NCBI GenBank assembly: GCA_009649835.1
Contig: PYCK01000073.1
Location: 1-21,297, forward strand
Length of the DNA stretch: 21,297 nucleotides
Direction: 5' to 3'
DNA from: Candidatus Methanocomedens sp.
GTDB lineage: Archaea > Halobacteriota > Methanosarcinia > Methanosarcinales > Methanocomedenaceae
The position numbers were made by a program, and so were the translations under genes. Shown here piece by piece: positions 1 to 7,124 of this stretch. Each line of letters opens with the position of its first letter. Position 1 is the stretch's first letter. The notes under the pieces are model-generated. The model was given only the letters and a program-made list of their open reading frames with translations. It made no database searches and was not told the DNA's origin.

Positions 1-12
1 ACTGAATAGAAT

Positions 13-31
13 AATACTAATTGGTAGTATT
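13..31. promoter_or_regulatory. Perfect inverted repeat upstream of the ATPase gene
   Basis: The arms AATACTA (13-19) and TAGTATT (25-31) are exact reverse complements around the 5-base spacer ATTGG, and the repeat ends two bases before the ATG at 34. An AT-rich stretch just 5' (about 5-12) could be a TATA box, which would put transcription start at or near the ATG. The repeat would then lie between the TATA box and the start, where an operator would act. It could also be the 3' arm of a signal from the gene outside the window. The symmetry is visible; the function is inferred. Confidence 0.35.
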
Positions 32-33
32 TT

Positions 34-1464
34 ATGAGATTCCATAACAGGGAGAAAGAACTGGAAGAACTTGAACGCATCTGGAGATTGTGCTCCAAAT
101 CCACACACTTTACCATACTCACCGGAAGGAGACGAGTGGGGAAAACAGAACTGGTCAAGCAGTTCTATGCCAAAAAACCGCATCTGTATTTCTTTATAGG
201 CCGAAAAAAACCAGCATTACTCCTCGAAGAGCTGTCCGAAGTTGCCAGGACCGTAATCGAGGATTTCCCGACCATGGTCAAGTTCGACGAGTGGCTCAAA
301 TTCCTTTTGAACAATCTAGAGCAGAACACAGTCATATTCATTGATGAATTCCAGAACTTGAAATTTGTAGACGAGAGCATTTTTTCAGATTTCCAGAAGG
401 TCATTGACGAATACAAAAACAAAGTGCAAGTTCACATAATCGCAGCCGGTTCGCATATTACCCTGATGGATAAAATATTCACCAACAGCAAAGAACCCCT
501 GTTCGGCAGGGCCACAGAGACATATGTGCTTAAACCCATGCAGTTCAAGGAAGTCTCTAAAATGCTGTTCGAAATAGGTATCACCGACATTGAAAGCCAG
601 ATACAGTGGTACAGCGTATTCGGAGGAATACCAAAGTACTATGTAATGGCAGAAGAGCAAGGGTTGACCGGAAAGGATATATTTTCTGCCCTCAGGATAC
701 TCCTGTTTAGGGACTTTGCCCCATTAAAAGAAGAGGCAAGAAGTGTACTTACCGAAGAGTTCGGACGGGAACACCCCTCATATTTCTCAATACTGGAAGC
801 CGTCTCACTGGGAAATTCCGAGATGACAACAATTGCGAACAGATCAGGGATCAAAGTAAAAAGTATTGCCAAATACCTTGGCCAGCTTGTAAGGGATTTC
901 CGATACCTGGACTATGAAATCCCGGTCACTGAAGCAAGACCGTGGAAAAGCAAGAAGGGACGGTATTTCCTGAATGACAACTTCTTTAAGTTCTGGTTCA
1001 AATATATTTACAGGAACAGAAGCGACTATGAGATCGGTAATTACGACATCCTGATAAAGAAGATTCAGCAAGACTTTGAATCACTTGTTGGAAGAGAGTT
1101 CGAAAAGATATCCATGCAATTTCTAAGGGAACTCAACACACAAAACAAACTTCCATTTGCATTTTCAAAAATCGGCAGGTGGTGGCGCAAGGGCAGCGAA
1201 ATAGACATAGTTGCATTTAATGAGGATTCAAAGAATATCCTTTTTGGAGAATGCAAATGGCAGAACCGGAAAACCGGTATTGACGTACTTACCGCCCTGC
1301 TGGATAAATCCGCCTATGTGGATTGGAACATCAATGACAGGACCGACCACTTTACCGTAATATCAAAATCAGGTTTCACAAAAAAAGCAGAAGAGTTCGC
1401 CGGGCAGAACAACTTCACACTCTATACGCTGCAAGACCTCAAAAGAATCTTCACTCACCCGTGA
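34..1464 (+). CDS. Archaeal P-loop ATPase with DUF234/PD-(D/E)XK-like C-terminus
   Basis: A 476-residue soluble protein of the archaeal ATPase family (PF01637-type AAA+ core followed by a DUF234-type region). Walker A is GRRRVGKT at residues 31-38 and Walker B is the hydrophobic strand ending in IDEF (103-106). The middle, about 240-330, reads as a winged-helix region. Near the C-terminus a nuclease-like core shows E389, D391 and the E406-C-K408 motif, matching the D...ExK signature of PD-(D/E)XK domains. The family is abundant and often multicopy in archaea; roles in DNA handling or defence have been proposed but not settled. No Shine-Dalgarno sequence is obvious ahead of the ATG, so the message may be leaderless. 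The 3' end overlaps the convergent gene at 1455 by 10 bases. The family call is secure; cellular role and substrate are unknown. Confidence 0.85.
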   Translation: MRFHNREKELEELERIWRLCSKSTHFTILTGRRRVGKTELVKQFYAKKPHLYFFIGRKKPALLLEELSEVARTVIEDFPTMVKFDEWLKFLLNNLEQNTVIFIDEFQNLKFVDESIFSDFQKVIDEYKNKVQVHIIAAGSHITLMDKIFTNSKEPLFGRATETYVLKPMQFKEVSKMLFEIGITDIESQIQWYSVFGGIPKYYVMAEEQGLTGKDIFSALRILLFRDFAPLKEEARSVLTEEFGREHPSYFSILEAVSLGNSEMTTIANRSGIKVKSIAKYLGQLVRDFRYLDYEIPVTEARPWKSKKGRYFLNDNFFKFWFKYIYRNRSDYEIGNYDILIKKIQQDFESLVGREFEKISMQFLRELNTQNKLPFAFSKIGRWWRKGSEIDIVAFNEDSKNILFGECKWQNRKTGIDVLTALLDKSAYVDWNINDRTDHFTVISKSGFTKKAEEFAGQNNFTLYTLQDLKRIFTHP

Positions 1465-1913
1465 TAATACGTCGGCTCTTCAGGCTTCTTCTGCTTACCC
1501 TGGAAATTAATAGCAGGCAGCGGCACAGCAGGCGGCAGACCCAGCGTCTTGGAGATAGTCAGCGCCAGAGGTGCTAAGTTACTCACCATAGTATTGGCCA
1601 CTTCGTTTTGCACCGCAGGCGGCGCAGACCCGGCAGTCCACTGTTTATGCAGTGCTTCCAGATCAGCATCCTGGAAATAATCCGTAGAACCTTCAAACCT
1701 GATATAGCCGATATTCGGGTTCAGGTAATTGATAGACAGGGCATACTCCAGCCTGATTATCTGTTTTTCTCCAAAAGGAGTATTCTGTACCACAAGTGTG
1801 GGGTTCCTAATATTAATATCAAAATTAATGTTAATGCTTTTTTGATGCTTTACCCCTTCGGGACCTGTAAACGACTTTGATTCGATATTTTTCACCTGAA
1901 AACTAATAATCAT
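1455..1913 (-). CDS. SecB-like fold protein (putative chaperone)
   Basis: A small soluble protein of about 152 residues with no signal peptide or membrane segment. It alternates beta-strand segments (FDINIRN, IIRLEYALSINYL, IGYIRFEGS) and ends with a helix followed by GLPPAVPLPAINF. That layout, and especially the closing helix plus GxPP...PxNF, resembles the end of bacterial SecB, where a helix is followed by GGFPP and a P(V/I)NF motif. SecB-like proteins are known in some archaea (MJ0357 of Methanocaldococcus), so a chaperone role is plausible but inferred from pattern only. I chose the ATG at 1913 because GGTGA lies five bases before it; an in-frame ATG at 1925 would add four residues and lacks such a site. 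The gene is convergent with the ATPase gene and lies just beyond the terminators of the ribosomal operon, so it probably has its own promoter. It could instead be an unrelated archaeal hypothetical. Confidence 0.6.
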   Translation of the reverse strand: MIISFQVKNIESKSFTGPEGVKHQKSININFDINIRNPTLVVQNTPFGEKQIIRLEYALSINYLNPNIGYIRFEGSTDYFQDADLEALHKQWTAGSAPPAVQNEVANTMVSNLAPLALTISKTLGLPPAVPLPAINFQGKQKKPEEPTYYHG

Positions 1914-1944
1914 CGGACTCACCATATCACATAAAGGGTGTAAG

Positions 1945-1956
1945 AATAATAAAATC
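1945..1956 (-). promoter_or_regulatory. Possible TATA box for the SecB-like gene
   Basis: On the minus strand GATTTTATTATT lies about 25 bases before 1925 and 37 before 1913. This fits a TATA element giving a very short leader containing the GGTGA site. It rests on composition and spacing only. Confidence 0.3.
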
Positions 1957-1976
1957 TTGGGTTAGCACTCAGGGAT

Positions 1977-2000
1977 AAAAAACCAAGGGTATAATTACCC
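1977..2000 (-). terminator. Hairpin plus T6 downstream of rps10
   Basis: On the minus strand a perfect 5-bp stem, GGGTA/TACCC with loop ATTA (1987-2000), is followed after a few bases by six T residues (1982-1977). With the T9 tract at 2018-2026 it makes a double stop signal at the end of the ribosomal operon. Archaeal polymerase can terminate on oligo-U alone, so the stem may be accessory. Confidence 0.5.
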
Positions 2001-2017
2001 CTGTAATAATCCCAGTG

Positions 2018-2026
2018 AAAAAAAAA
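2018..2026 (-). terminator. Oligo-T (T9) terminator after rps10
   Basis: Nine consecutive T residues on the minus strand begin eight bases after the rps10 stop codon. Oligo-U in the non-template strand is the recognised intrinsic termination signal of archaeal RNA polymerase. This is the most likely primary end of the str-type operon. Confidence 0.55.
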
Positions 2027-2034
2027 TTAATTAG

Positions 2035-2346
2035 CTATGTAGTCAACACAATCTCAATGCTGATATCTTTCGGGACCTGTAACCGCATAAGCTGTCTCAA
2101 TGCCCGCTCGTCTGCATCCAGGTCAATAAGTCGTTTATGTACACGCATCTCCCAGTGGTCCCAAGTAGCTGTCCCCTCACCATCAGGACTTTTCAGGGAT
2201 GGTACCACCAGTTTCTTTGTAGGCATTGGGATGGGACCTGAAATATTTACCCCGGTCTTCTCTGCTATACTCTTCACCTGATTGCACAGGGTGTCAAGTG
2301 TTGAAGGACTTGTCCCTGATAATCGTATCCTTGCTTTTTGTGGCAT
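2035..2346 (-). CDS. rps10: 30S ribosomal protein uS10
   Basis: A 103-residue protein, the normal archaeal length for uS10, a component of the small-subunit head that also contacts transcription elongation factors. Recognisable segments are the N-terminal ARIRLSGT strand, the GPIPMPTKKLVV loop (residues about 37-48), the DHWEMRVHKRLIDL segment typical of S10, and a C-terminal PKDISIEI strand. The ATG at 2346 is preceded by GGAGAT at good spacing. It is the last gene of the str-type cluster, 33 bases after tuf, but a C/T-rich stretch with eight T residues lies in that gap, so part of the transcription may stop before it. Two termination-like signals follow it. Confidence 0.96.
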   Translation of the reverse strand: MPQKARIRLSGTSPSTLDTLCNQVKSIAEKTGVNISGPIPMPTKKLVVPSLKSPDGEGTATWDHWEMRVHKRLIDLDADERALRQLMRLQVPKDISIEIVLTT

Positions 2347-2354
2347 TAAAAAAT

Positions 2355-2378
2355 CTCCAAAAAAAAGAGGGAGGGAGG
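2355..2378 (-). terminator. Pyrimidine tract with T8 between tuf and rps10
   Basis: Directly after the tuf stop codon the minus strand reads a run of CCTC repeats and then eight T residues, just before the GGAGAT site of rps10. The T8 tract is a credible archaeal termination or attenuation signal that would lower rps10 relative to tuf. No hairpin is needed or obvious. Confidence 0.4.
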
Positions 2379-2379
2379 C

Positions 2380-3648
2380 TTATGGCCTCGCCTTAATACT
2401 GATGACCATTCCAGCGGCTACTGTCTGGCCCATATCACGGATAGCAAAGCGTCCCATCTGCGGGATCTCCTTCACATTCTCGATAACAAGGGGCCTGGTG
2501 GGTTTCACGGTCACGATTGCCGCATCACCCGCCTTGATGAAGGACGGGTTCTCTTCCTTCACTTCACCAGTCTTTGGATCAAGTTTCTTGTCCAGTGACA
2601 TAAGTGTACAGGCTGTCTGGGCTGTATGACAGTGGAACACAGGTGTATATCCTACTGAAATGGCTGACGGATGCTGAAGCACCACGATCTGTGCCGAAAA
2701 CTCTTCAGCCACTGTTGGCGGTTTGCTTGTGTGTCCACACACATCGCCTCTTCTTACATCGTTCTTTCCGATACCCCTGACGTTCCATCCGATATTATCA
2801 CCGGGAACTGCCTCGGGTTGCTCTTCATGATGCATCTCAATGGACTTGACCTCGCCTGAAGCACCACTTGGCTCGAAGATAACATCTTCACCTTTCTTCA
2901 TGATACCGGTCTCAACACGTCCTACAGGTACAGTACCTATACCGCTAATGGTATATGCGTCCTGTACAGGAATGCGCAGCGGCAGTTTGGTGGGCTTTTC
3001 AGGTTCCTTGAGTTCGTCAAGGGCTTCCAGGATTGTCGGGCCAGTATACCATTTTGTATTCTCGCTCTTACTGGCAATGTTATCGCCCTCAAAAGCTGAT
3101 GTGGGGATGAAATTCATTTCAGCAGGTTTGAATCCTACGATCTTCAGCAGTGCGCTGACATCTTCTTTGGCTTTATTATATTTAGCCTCATCATAGTTGA
3201 CCTCATCCATCTTATTAATCGCAATGATGAGCTGGTTGATACCCAGTGTCCTGGACAGGAACACGTGTTCCTTTGTCTGTGCCTGTACACTGTCCTTGCC
3301 TGATACCACCAGGATAGCGGCATCTGCCTGGGATGCGCCTGTGATCATGTTCTTGACAAAGTCACGGTGACCGGGACAGTCCACCACTGTAAAATAATAC
3401 TTATCCGTATCAAACCGCTGGTGTGCGATATCAATGGTGATACCCCTTTCACGCTCTTCTTTTAGAGAGTCCATGACCCATGCAAAAGCGAAGGATTCCT
3501 TTCCTTTAGCTTTTGCTTCTTCCCTATACTTCTCAATAACATGTGCCTCTACGGCTCCTGTATCATACATCAATCGACCCACAAGGGTTGATTTACCATG
3601 GTCGATATGACCGATAACAGCCAGGTTCATATGTGGTTTCTCTGCCAT
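2380..3648 (-). CDS. tuf: Translation elongation factor EF-1 alpha (aEF1A)
   Basis: A 422-residue GTPase that delivers aminoacyl-tRNA to the ribosome. The G domain is intact: GHIDHGKS at 13-20 (P-loop), the switch region ERERGITID at 65-73, DCPGH at 90-94, and NKMD at 145-148. The two beta-barrel domains follow (about 220 onward), with the conserved RVETG and C-terminal strands in place. Length is normal for archaea. The ATG at 3648 follows GGAGGAT, a strong Shine-Dalgarno. A 114-base AT-rich gap separates it from fusA and contains a plausible TATA box, so tuf probably has its own promoter besides read-through. As usual in archaea it is paired with fusA and rps10. Confidence 0.98.
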   Translation of the reverse strand: MAEKPHMNLAVIGHIDHGKSTLVGRLMYDTGAVEAHVIEKYREEAKAKGKESFAFAWVMDSLKEERERGITIDIAHQRFDTDKYYFTVVDCPGHRDFVKNMITGASQADAAILVVSGKDSVQAQTKEHVFLSRTLGINQLIIAINKMDEVNYDEAKYNKAKEDVSALLKIVGFKPAEMNFIPTSAFEGDNIASKSENTKWYTGPTILEALDELKEPEKPTKLPLRIPVQDAYTISGIGTVPVGRVETGIMKKGEDVIFEPSGASGEVKSIEMHHEEQPEAVPGDNIGWNVRGIGKNDVRRGDVCGHTSKPPTVAEEFSAQIVVLQHPSAISVGYTPVFHCHTAQTACTLMSLDKKLDPKTGEVKEENPSFIKAGDAAIVTVKPTRPLVIENVKEIPQMGRFAIRDMGQTVAAGMVISIKARP

Positions 3649-3708
3649 GCCTAATCCTCCATTCTTTATTTTATTATTGTAGATTTAATGTTCTTATAGA
3701 TTTTACTG

Positions 3709-3718
3709 CTTTTAAACT
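3709..3718 (-). promoter_or_regulatory. Candidate tuf promoter (TATA box)
   Basis: On the minus strand AGTTTAAAAG, preceded by the purine-rich CACAAA, which resembles a BRE, lies in the fusA-tuf gap. A start 25-27 bases downstream would give a leader of roughly 40 bases containing the GGAGGAT site. The call rests on composition and position. Confidence 0.4.
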
Positions 3719-3762
3719 TTGTGTCAATTGCAGCTTGGTTCCATTTACTTTTCAATACCCAG

Positions 3763-5955
3763 TTACTGACCTACAAAATCACTGGCTTTTGGTACTTCAG
3801 ATTTCAATCCTTTCCGCTGGCGTATCTGCAACACGATCTCTTTCAGCAGGCTTGCCGGTAATGTCTCGAACCCGGCAAATTCAGTACTCCACATGGCACG
3901 ACCCTCAGTAGCAGACCTGATATCACCTGCAAACCCGAAAAGTTCAGCCACCGGAGCCTTGCTCTCGATAATTGTCATATCGCCTTCCTGGGACATATTG
4001 TTAATGATACCCCTTCGTCCCTGTATCTCGGAAGTGGCCCCACCCATATTATTCTGCGGAGTCTGGATAAATACCTTCTGGTACGGCTCCAGCAGGGTAT
4101 CGTCAGCCATAAGCATGGCCGCCTGTATGGCCTGCCTTGCCGCAGGTATCACCTGGGCCGGACCCCTGTGTACTGCATCCTCGTGCAGCTTGGCATCTAC
4201 GAGCTTGACCCTAACCGCCTGGCAGGGTTCCCTTGTGAGCGGGCCCGCTTTCATAACCTCTTCAAAAGCATCGATGATCAGTTCCATGGTCTCATTCAGG
4301 TACTGGATACCTTTGGTCGTGTCGAGGAGAATATTTGATTCAAAAATATGGGTAACGCCTTTTGCTTCATCCTTTTTGAGCCCTGCCCCCATAAACTTCT
4401 CACGCCGCTCCAGTTCCGGCATACGCATGGATACCTCACCGGATTTGATAAGGTCCACGATACTGCTGTCCAGGGGCTCCACTTCAATATAGAACCTGTT
4501 GTGACGGTTCGGACTCTTACCTTCAACCGGTCCGGCATGTTTCTGGATCGTTTCCCTGTATACCACGATGGGTGGACTGGTAGTGATCTCCACACCCTTG
4601 TCACGCTCGATCCTGTGGCCAATGACCTCAAGATGGAGTTCACCCATACCTGACATCAGGTGCTCACCAGTCTCTTCATTGATAGTAACTTTCAGGGTAT
4701 TGTCTTCCTTAGCCACTTGCCGCAGCACCTCAACCAGCTTGGGCAGGTCCTTCATGTGCTTGGCTTCCACAGCCACTGTAACCACAGGTTCACTGGCATG
4801 CTGGATGGCCTCAAAAGGTATCATGTCATCCATGGACGATACCGTGGCACCCACATACGCATCCTTCAGGCCGGTGACTGCCGCAATATTACCGGCAGGG
4901 ATCTGTTCCACTTCCAGCCTTTCCGGGCCCATGAAAATTCCCACCTGCTGCATCCTGTTCGTCTTGACAGAACCCGATACGTTCAATTCCATGCCTCTTT
5001 TCAGTGTACCGCTGAACAACCTGCCAGTGGCCACTTCGCCTGCATGGGGATCCAATGAGATATTTGTGACCATTAATGCCACATCACCGTCACGGTTGGC
5101 ATTTAGCATATTCTTACCTTCAGTGGATTCCTTATCGCCATGCCATATCACATTAACCCTATCCTTCTGGGCAGTAAGGGGATTGGGCAAAAACCGGATG
5201 ATCATATCATTTAAGACCTCATGAAGCGGGCATTTTTCTGCCAGTTCATTTTGTTTCTCTTCCTTGCAGTAATTATATACATCATTGAACCCGACACCTG
5301 ATTTCTGCATATAGGGTACGCTTATGGCCCAGTTATACAGGGCAGAACCAAAGGCTACAGTGCCGCCGGCAGCATCCACACGCCATCCCGCCTTGTATTT
5401 CTCTTCGTTCATGCCCTTGATGAGCTTATTCACATGATCGATGACCTTACCCAGCCTGACCTGCATCTCCTGGGAATCTACTTGCAACTCATTGATCAGC
5501 CTGTCCACTTTGTTTATAAACAGTACCGGCCTCACATGTTCCTTTAATGCCTGCCTGAGCACGGTCTCGGTCTGTGGCATGGTACCTTCCACCGCATCCA
5601 CAACTACCACAGCACCATCTACGGCCCTCATGGCCCTGGTCACGTCACCGCCGAAATCCACATGGCCCGGCGTATCAATAAGATTGATCAGGTATTCGTC
5701 GCCCTCGAACTCATGTACCATTGAAACACAGGCAGAGTCAATAGTGATACCCCGCTCCTGCTCTTCCTCATCTGAATCTGTGAACAACTGCTTGCCTGCC
5801 AGTTCCTTTGAGATCATACCGGCACCGGCAAGGATATTATCTGTAAGAGTTGTCTTTCCATGATCGATGTGTGCAACTATACCGATATTCCTGACATTCT
5901 CAGGTTCATTCATAAGCACAGTCACGCGCTCAACCATCTTTTTCCTTCGTCCCAT
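3763..5955 (-). CDS. fusA: Translation elongation factor EF-2
   Basis: A 730-residue ribosomal translocase GTPase, full length for archaea. G-domain motifs are AHIDHGKTT at 28-36, DTPGH at 94-98 and NKVD at 148-151. Domain IV carries the diphthamide motif LHEDAVHRGPAQ with its modifiable histidine at residue 596 (codon at 4168-4170), which marks it as aEF-2 rather than bacterial EF-G. The start is supported by TGAGG upstream of the ATG and by the N-terminal MGRRKKMVERV, which is also seen in methanosarcinal EF-2 as I recall the family. A strong hairpin-T8 terminator stands between rps7 and this gene, so it likely has its own promoter in the same gap. Confidence 0.98.
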   Translation of the reverse strand: MGRRKKMVERVTVLMNEPENVRNIGIVAHIDHGKTTLTDNILAGAGMISKELAGKQLFTDSDEEEQERGITIDSACVSMVHEFEGDEYLINLIDTPGHVDFGGDVTRAMRAVDGAVVVVDAVEGTMPQTETVLRQALKEHVRPVLFINKVDRLINELQVDSQEMQVRLGKVIDHVNKLIKGMNEEKYKAGWRVDAAGGTVAFGSALYNWAISVPYMQKSGVGFNDVYNYCKEEKQNELAEKCPLHEVLNDMIIRFLPNPLTAQKDRVNVIWHGDKESTEGKNMLNANRDGDVALMVTNISLDPHAGEVATGRLFSGTLKRGMELNVSGSVKTNRMQQVGIFMGPERLEVEQIPAGNIAAVTGLKDAYVGATVSSMDDMIPFEAIQHASEPVVTVAVEAKHMKDLPKLVEVLRQVAKEDNTLKVTINEETGEHLMSGMGELHLEVIGHRIERDKGVEITTSPPIVVYRETIQKHAGPVEGKSPNRHNRFYIEVEPLDSSIVDLIKSGEVSMRMPELERREKFMGAGLKKDEAKGVTHIFESNILLDTTKGIQYLNETMELIIDAFEEVMKAGPLTREPCQAVRVKLVDAKLHEDAVHRGPAQVIPAARQAIQAAMLMADDTLLEPYQKVFIQTPQNNMGGATSEIQGRRGIINNMSQEGDMTIIESKAPVAELFGFAGDIRSATEGRAMWSTEFAGFETLPASLLKEIVLQIRQRKGLKSEVPKASDFVGQ

Positions 5956-5988
5956 ATCTGTTTCCTCAATAAATTCTAGTATCTGGTT

Positions 5989-6001
5989 ATTAATTATCTG
6001 G
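5989..6001 (-). repeat. 13-base motif shared by the fusA and rps12 leaders, copy 1
   Basis: The plus-strand word ATTAATTATCTGG (minus strand CCAGATAATTAAT) occurs here, 34 bases before the fusA start, and again exactly at 7100-7112, 21 bases before the rps12 start. A second, partial copy (ACCAGATA) lies at about 5981-5988. It may be a promoter or regulatory element; the identity is visible, the function is not. Confidence 0.4.
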
Positions 6002-6009
6002 TTTTTAAG
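5999..6009 (-). promoter_or_regulatory. Candidate fusA promoter (TATA box)
   Basis: On the minus strand CTTAAAAACCA lies about 50 bases before the fusA ATG and downstream of the rps7 terminator. A start 25-27 bases later would give a leader of about 20-25 bases that includes the TGAGG ribosome-binding site. Inferred from spacing. Confidence 0.4.
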
Positions 6010-6048
6010 TATCCGTATTAATAAAAAAAAGATTCCGTCTTTGAAAAT

Positions 6049-6077
6049 AAAAAAAATGATTGCGGCAAAGCCGCAAT
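6049..6077 (-). terminator. Strong hairpin plus T8 terminator between rps7 and fusA
   Basis: On the minus strand ATTGCGGC and GCCGCAAT form a perfect 8-bp stem around a TTT loop (6059-6077), followed within three bases by eight T residues (6056-6049). A second T8 lies at 6023-6030. It has the layout of a textbook intrinsic terminator, nine bases after the rps7 stop codon and inside a gene cluster usually described as one operon. Confidence 0.75.
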
Positions 6078-6085
6078 ATTATAGA

Positions 6086-6646
6086 TTACCTTGCAGCCTT
6101 TGCCACGCGTTCCTTTCCTTCCTTCTTGTTAATAGAATAGGACTTGACATCGTAGTTTGCGGCTGCTATTATCTCATTTGCCAGGGCTTCCTCGATAGGC
6201 CGCCTTTTCTTAAATGAAGACTTGTACGCTCCTGCAGCCACAAGCCGCAGTGCAGTATCCACCCTGCGCTGGGGCGCACTGTCCACAGCCTTCGGTACAG
6301 CGATCCCGCCGTACTTCAACCTGACCGTTTCCTCCCTGGGTCCGGCATTAATGATAGCATTGACCAGTATCTGGATCGGATTTTCCTTTGTCTTTTTATT
6401 AATGATCTCAAAAGATTCCTTAACGATCCTGTAGGTGGTCATCTTCTTGCCTGTGTTGTTCTCAGACTGCATCATCTTGTTGATAAGTCTCTCAACAATA
6501 TGCTGGTTGGACTTATTGAACTGCTGTCTGGCGTGTTTTCCTCCGGAATAAGGCAGCATAACAGGCTTTAAGTTGATATATCTCTCAACGCTAATATCAT
6601 CGACCTGAACTTCTGTAGTATCCCATTTATCGAAAATCTTGTTCAT
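6086..6646 (-). CDS. rps7: 30S ribosomal protein uS7
   Basis: A 186-residue archaeal-type uS7, which nucleates assembly of the 3' domain of 16S rRNA. Diagnostic stretches are KHARQQFNKSN (about 37-47), which lies just ahead of the helical core, NPIQILVNAIINAGPREE (about 88-105), and APQRRVDTALRLVAAGA (about 123-139). The C-terminus is rich in Lys and Arg. The ATG lies four bases after the rps12 stop, and the sequence GAGGTAGGTG running through that stop serves as ribosome-binding site, so the two genes are translationally coupled. A strong terminator follows. Confidence 0.97.
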   Translation of the reverse strand: MNKIFDKWDTTEVQVDDISVERYINLKPVMLPYSGGKHARQQFNKSNQHIVERLINKMMQSENNTGKKMTTYRIVKESFEIINKKTKENPIQILVNAIINAGPREETVRLKYGGIAVPKAVDSAPQRRVDTALRLVAAGAYKSSFKKRRPIEEALANEIIAAANYDVKSYSINKKEGKERVAKAAR

Positions 6647-6650
6647 ACAC

Positions 6651-7079
6651 CTACCTCATTGGCTTCTCTTTGCGTCCGATCACCATCTCGTTGAGACTCA
6701 TATCGTTCACTGCGGTTACCTTGAACCTTACACCGGGAATGTCACCCTTTGCACCGCCCATGCGCCCACCGATACGTTCCACGGTCACTTCATCATGTTC
6801 ATCTATGAAATTGATAGCACCATCACCAGGACAAAAAGCAGTGACCTGCCGTCCGTTCTTGATCAACTGTATCCTTACACATTTCCTAATGGCAGAGTTG
6901 GGCTGTTTTGCCTCTACACCAACTTTCTCAAGTACAATACCCCTTCCCTGTGGAGCGCCTCCAAGGGGATCTGCCTTTACATTAAGCTTCAGGGCGCGCC
7001 TGAGGTATTTCCTGTCGCTCCACCTGAAATTTTCCCGGTCATCTTTTAGTTTGCGGGCAGCATATTTTCCATTTCCCAT
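6651..7079 (-). CDS. rps12: 30S ribosomal protein uS12
   Basis: A 142-residue archaeal uS12 that lines the decoding centre. The conserved KQPNSAIRKC segment is at 58-67 and GGRMGGAKGDIPGVRFKV begins at 104. Length is normal for archaeal and eukaryotic-type S12. The ATG at 7079 is preceded by AGGAAG about ten bases upstream. The 45-base gap to nusA holds one of two copies of a 13-base AT-rich motif also found ahead of fusA. The gene is coupled to rps7, four bases downstream. Confidence 0.97.
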   Translation of the reverse strand: MGNGKYAARKLKDDRENFRWSDRKYLRRALKLNVKADPLGGAPQGRGIVLEKVGVEAKQPNSAIRKCVRIQLIKNGRQVTAFCPGDGAINFIDEHDEVTVERIGGRMGGAKGDIPGVRFKVTAVNDMSLNEMVIGRKEKPMR

Positions 7080-7099
7080 ATTATGATACTTCCTGTGAA

Positions 7100-7112
7100 A
7101 TTAATTATCTGG
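7100..7112 (-). repeat. 13-base motif shared by the fusA and rps12 leaders, copy 2
   Basis: This exact copy of ATTAATTATCTGG (plus-strand reading) lies 21 bases before the rps12 start, in the nusA-rps12 gap. The other copy is at 5989-6001 ahead of fusA. Its AT-rich core could serve as a TATA element. Confidence 0.4.
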
Positions 7113-7124
7113 AATTCTTGCAGG

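Noticed and set aside
3893..5863. Long plus-strand frames antisense to fusA (up to 218 codons)
   Set aside because: Antisense shadows caused by codon bias of a highly expressed gene. They lack starts with ribosome-binding sites and have no recognisable motifs.
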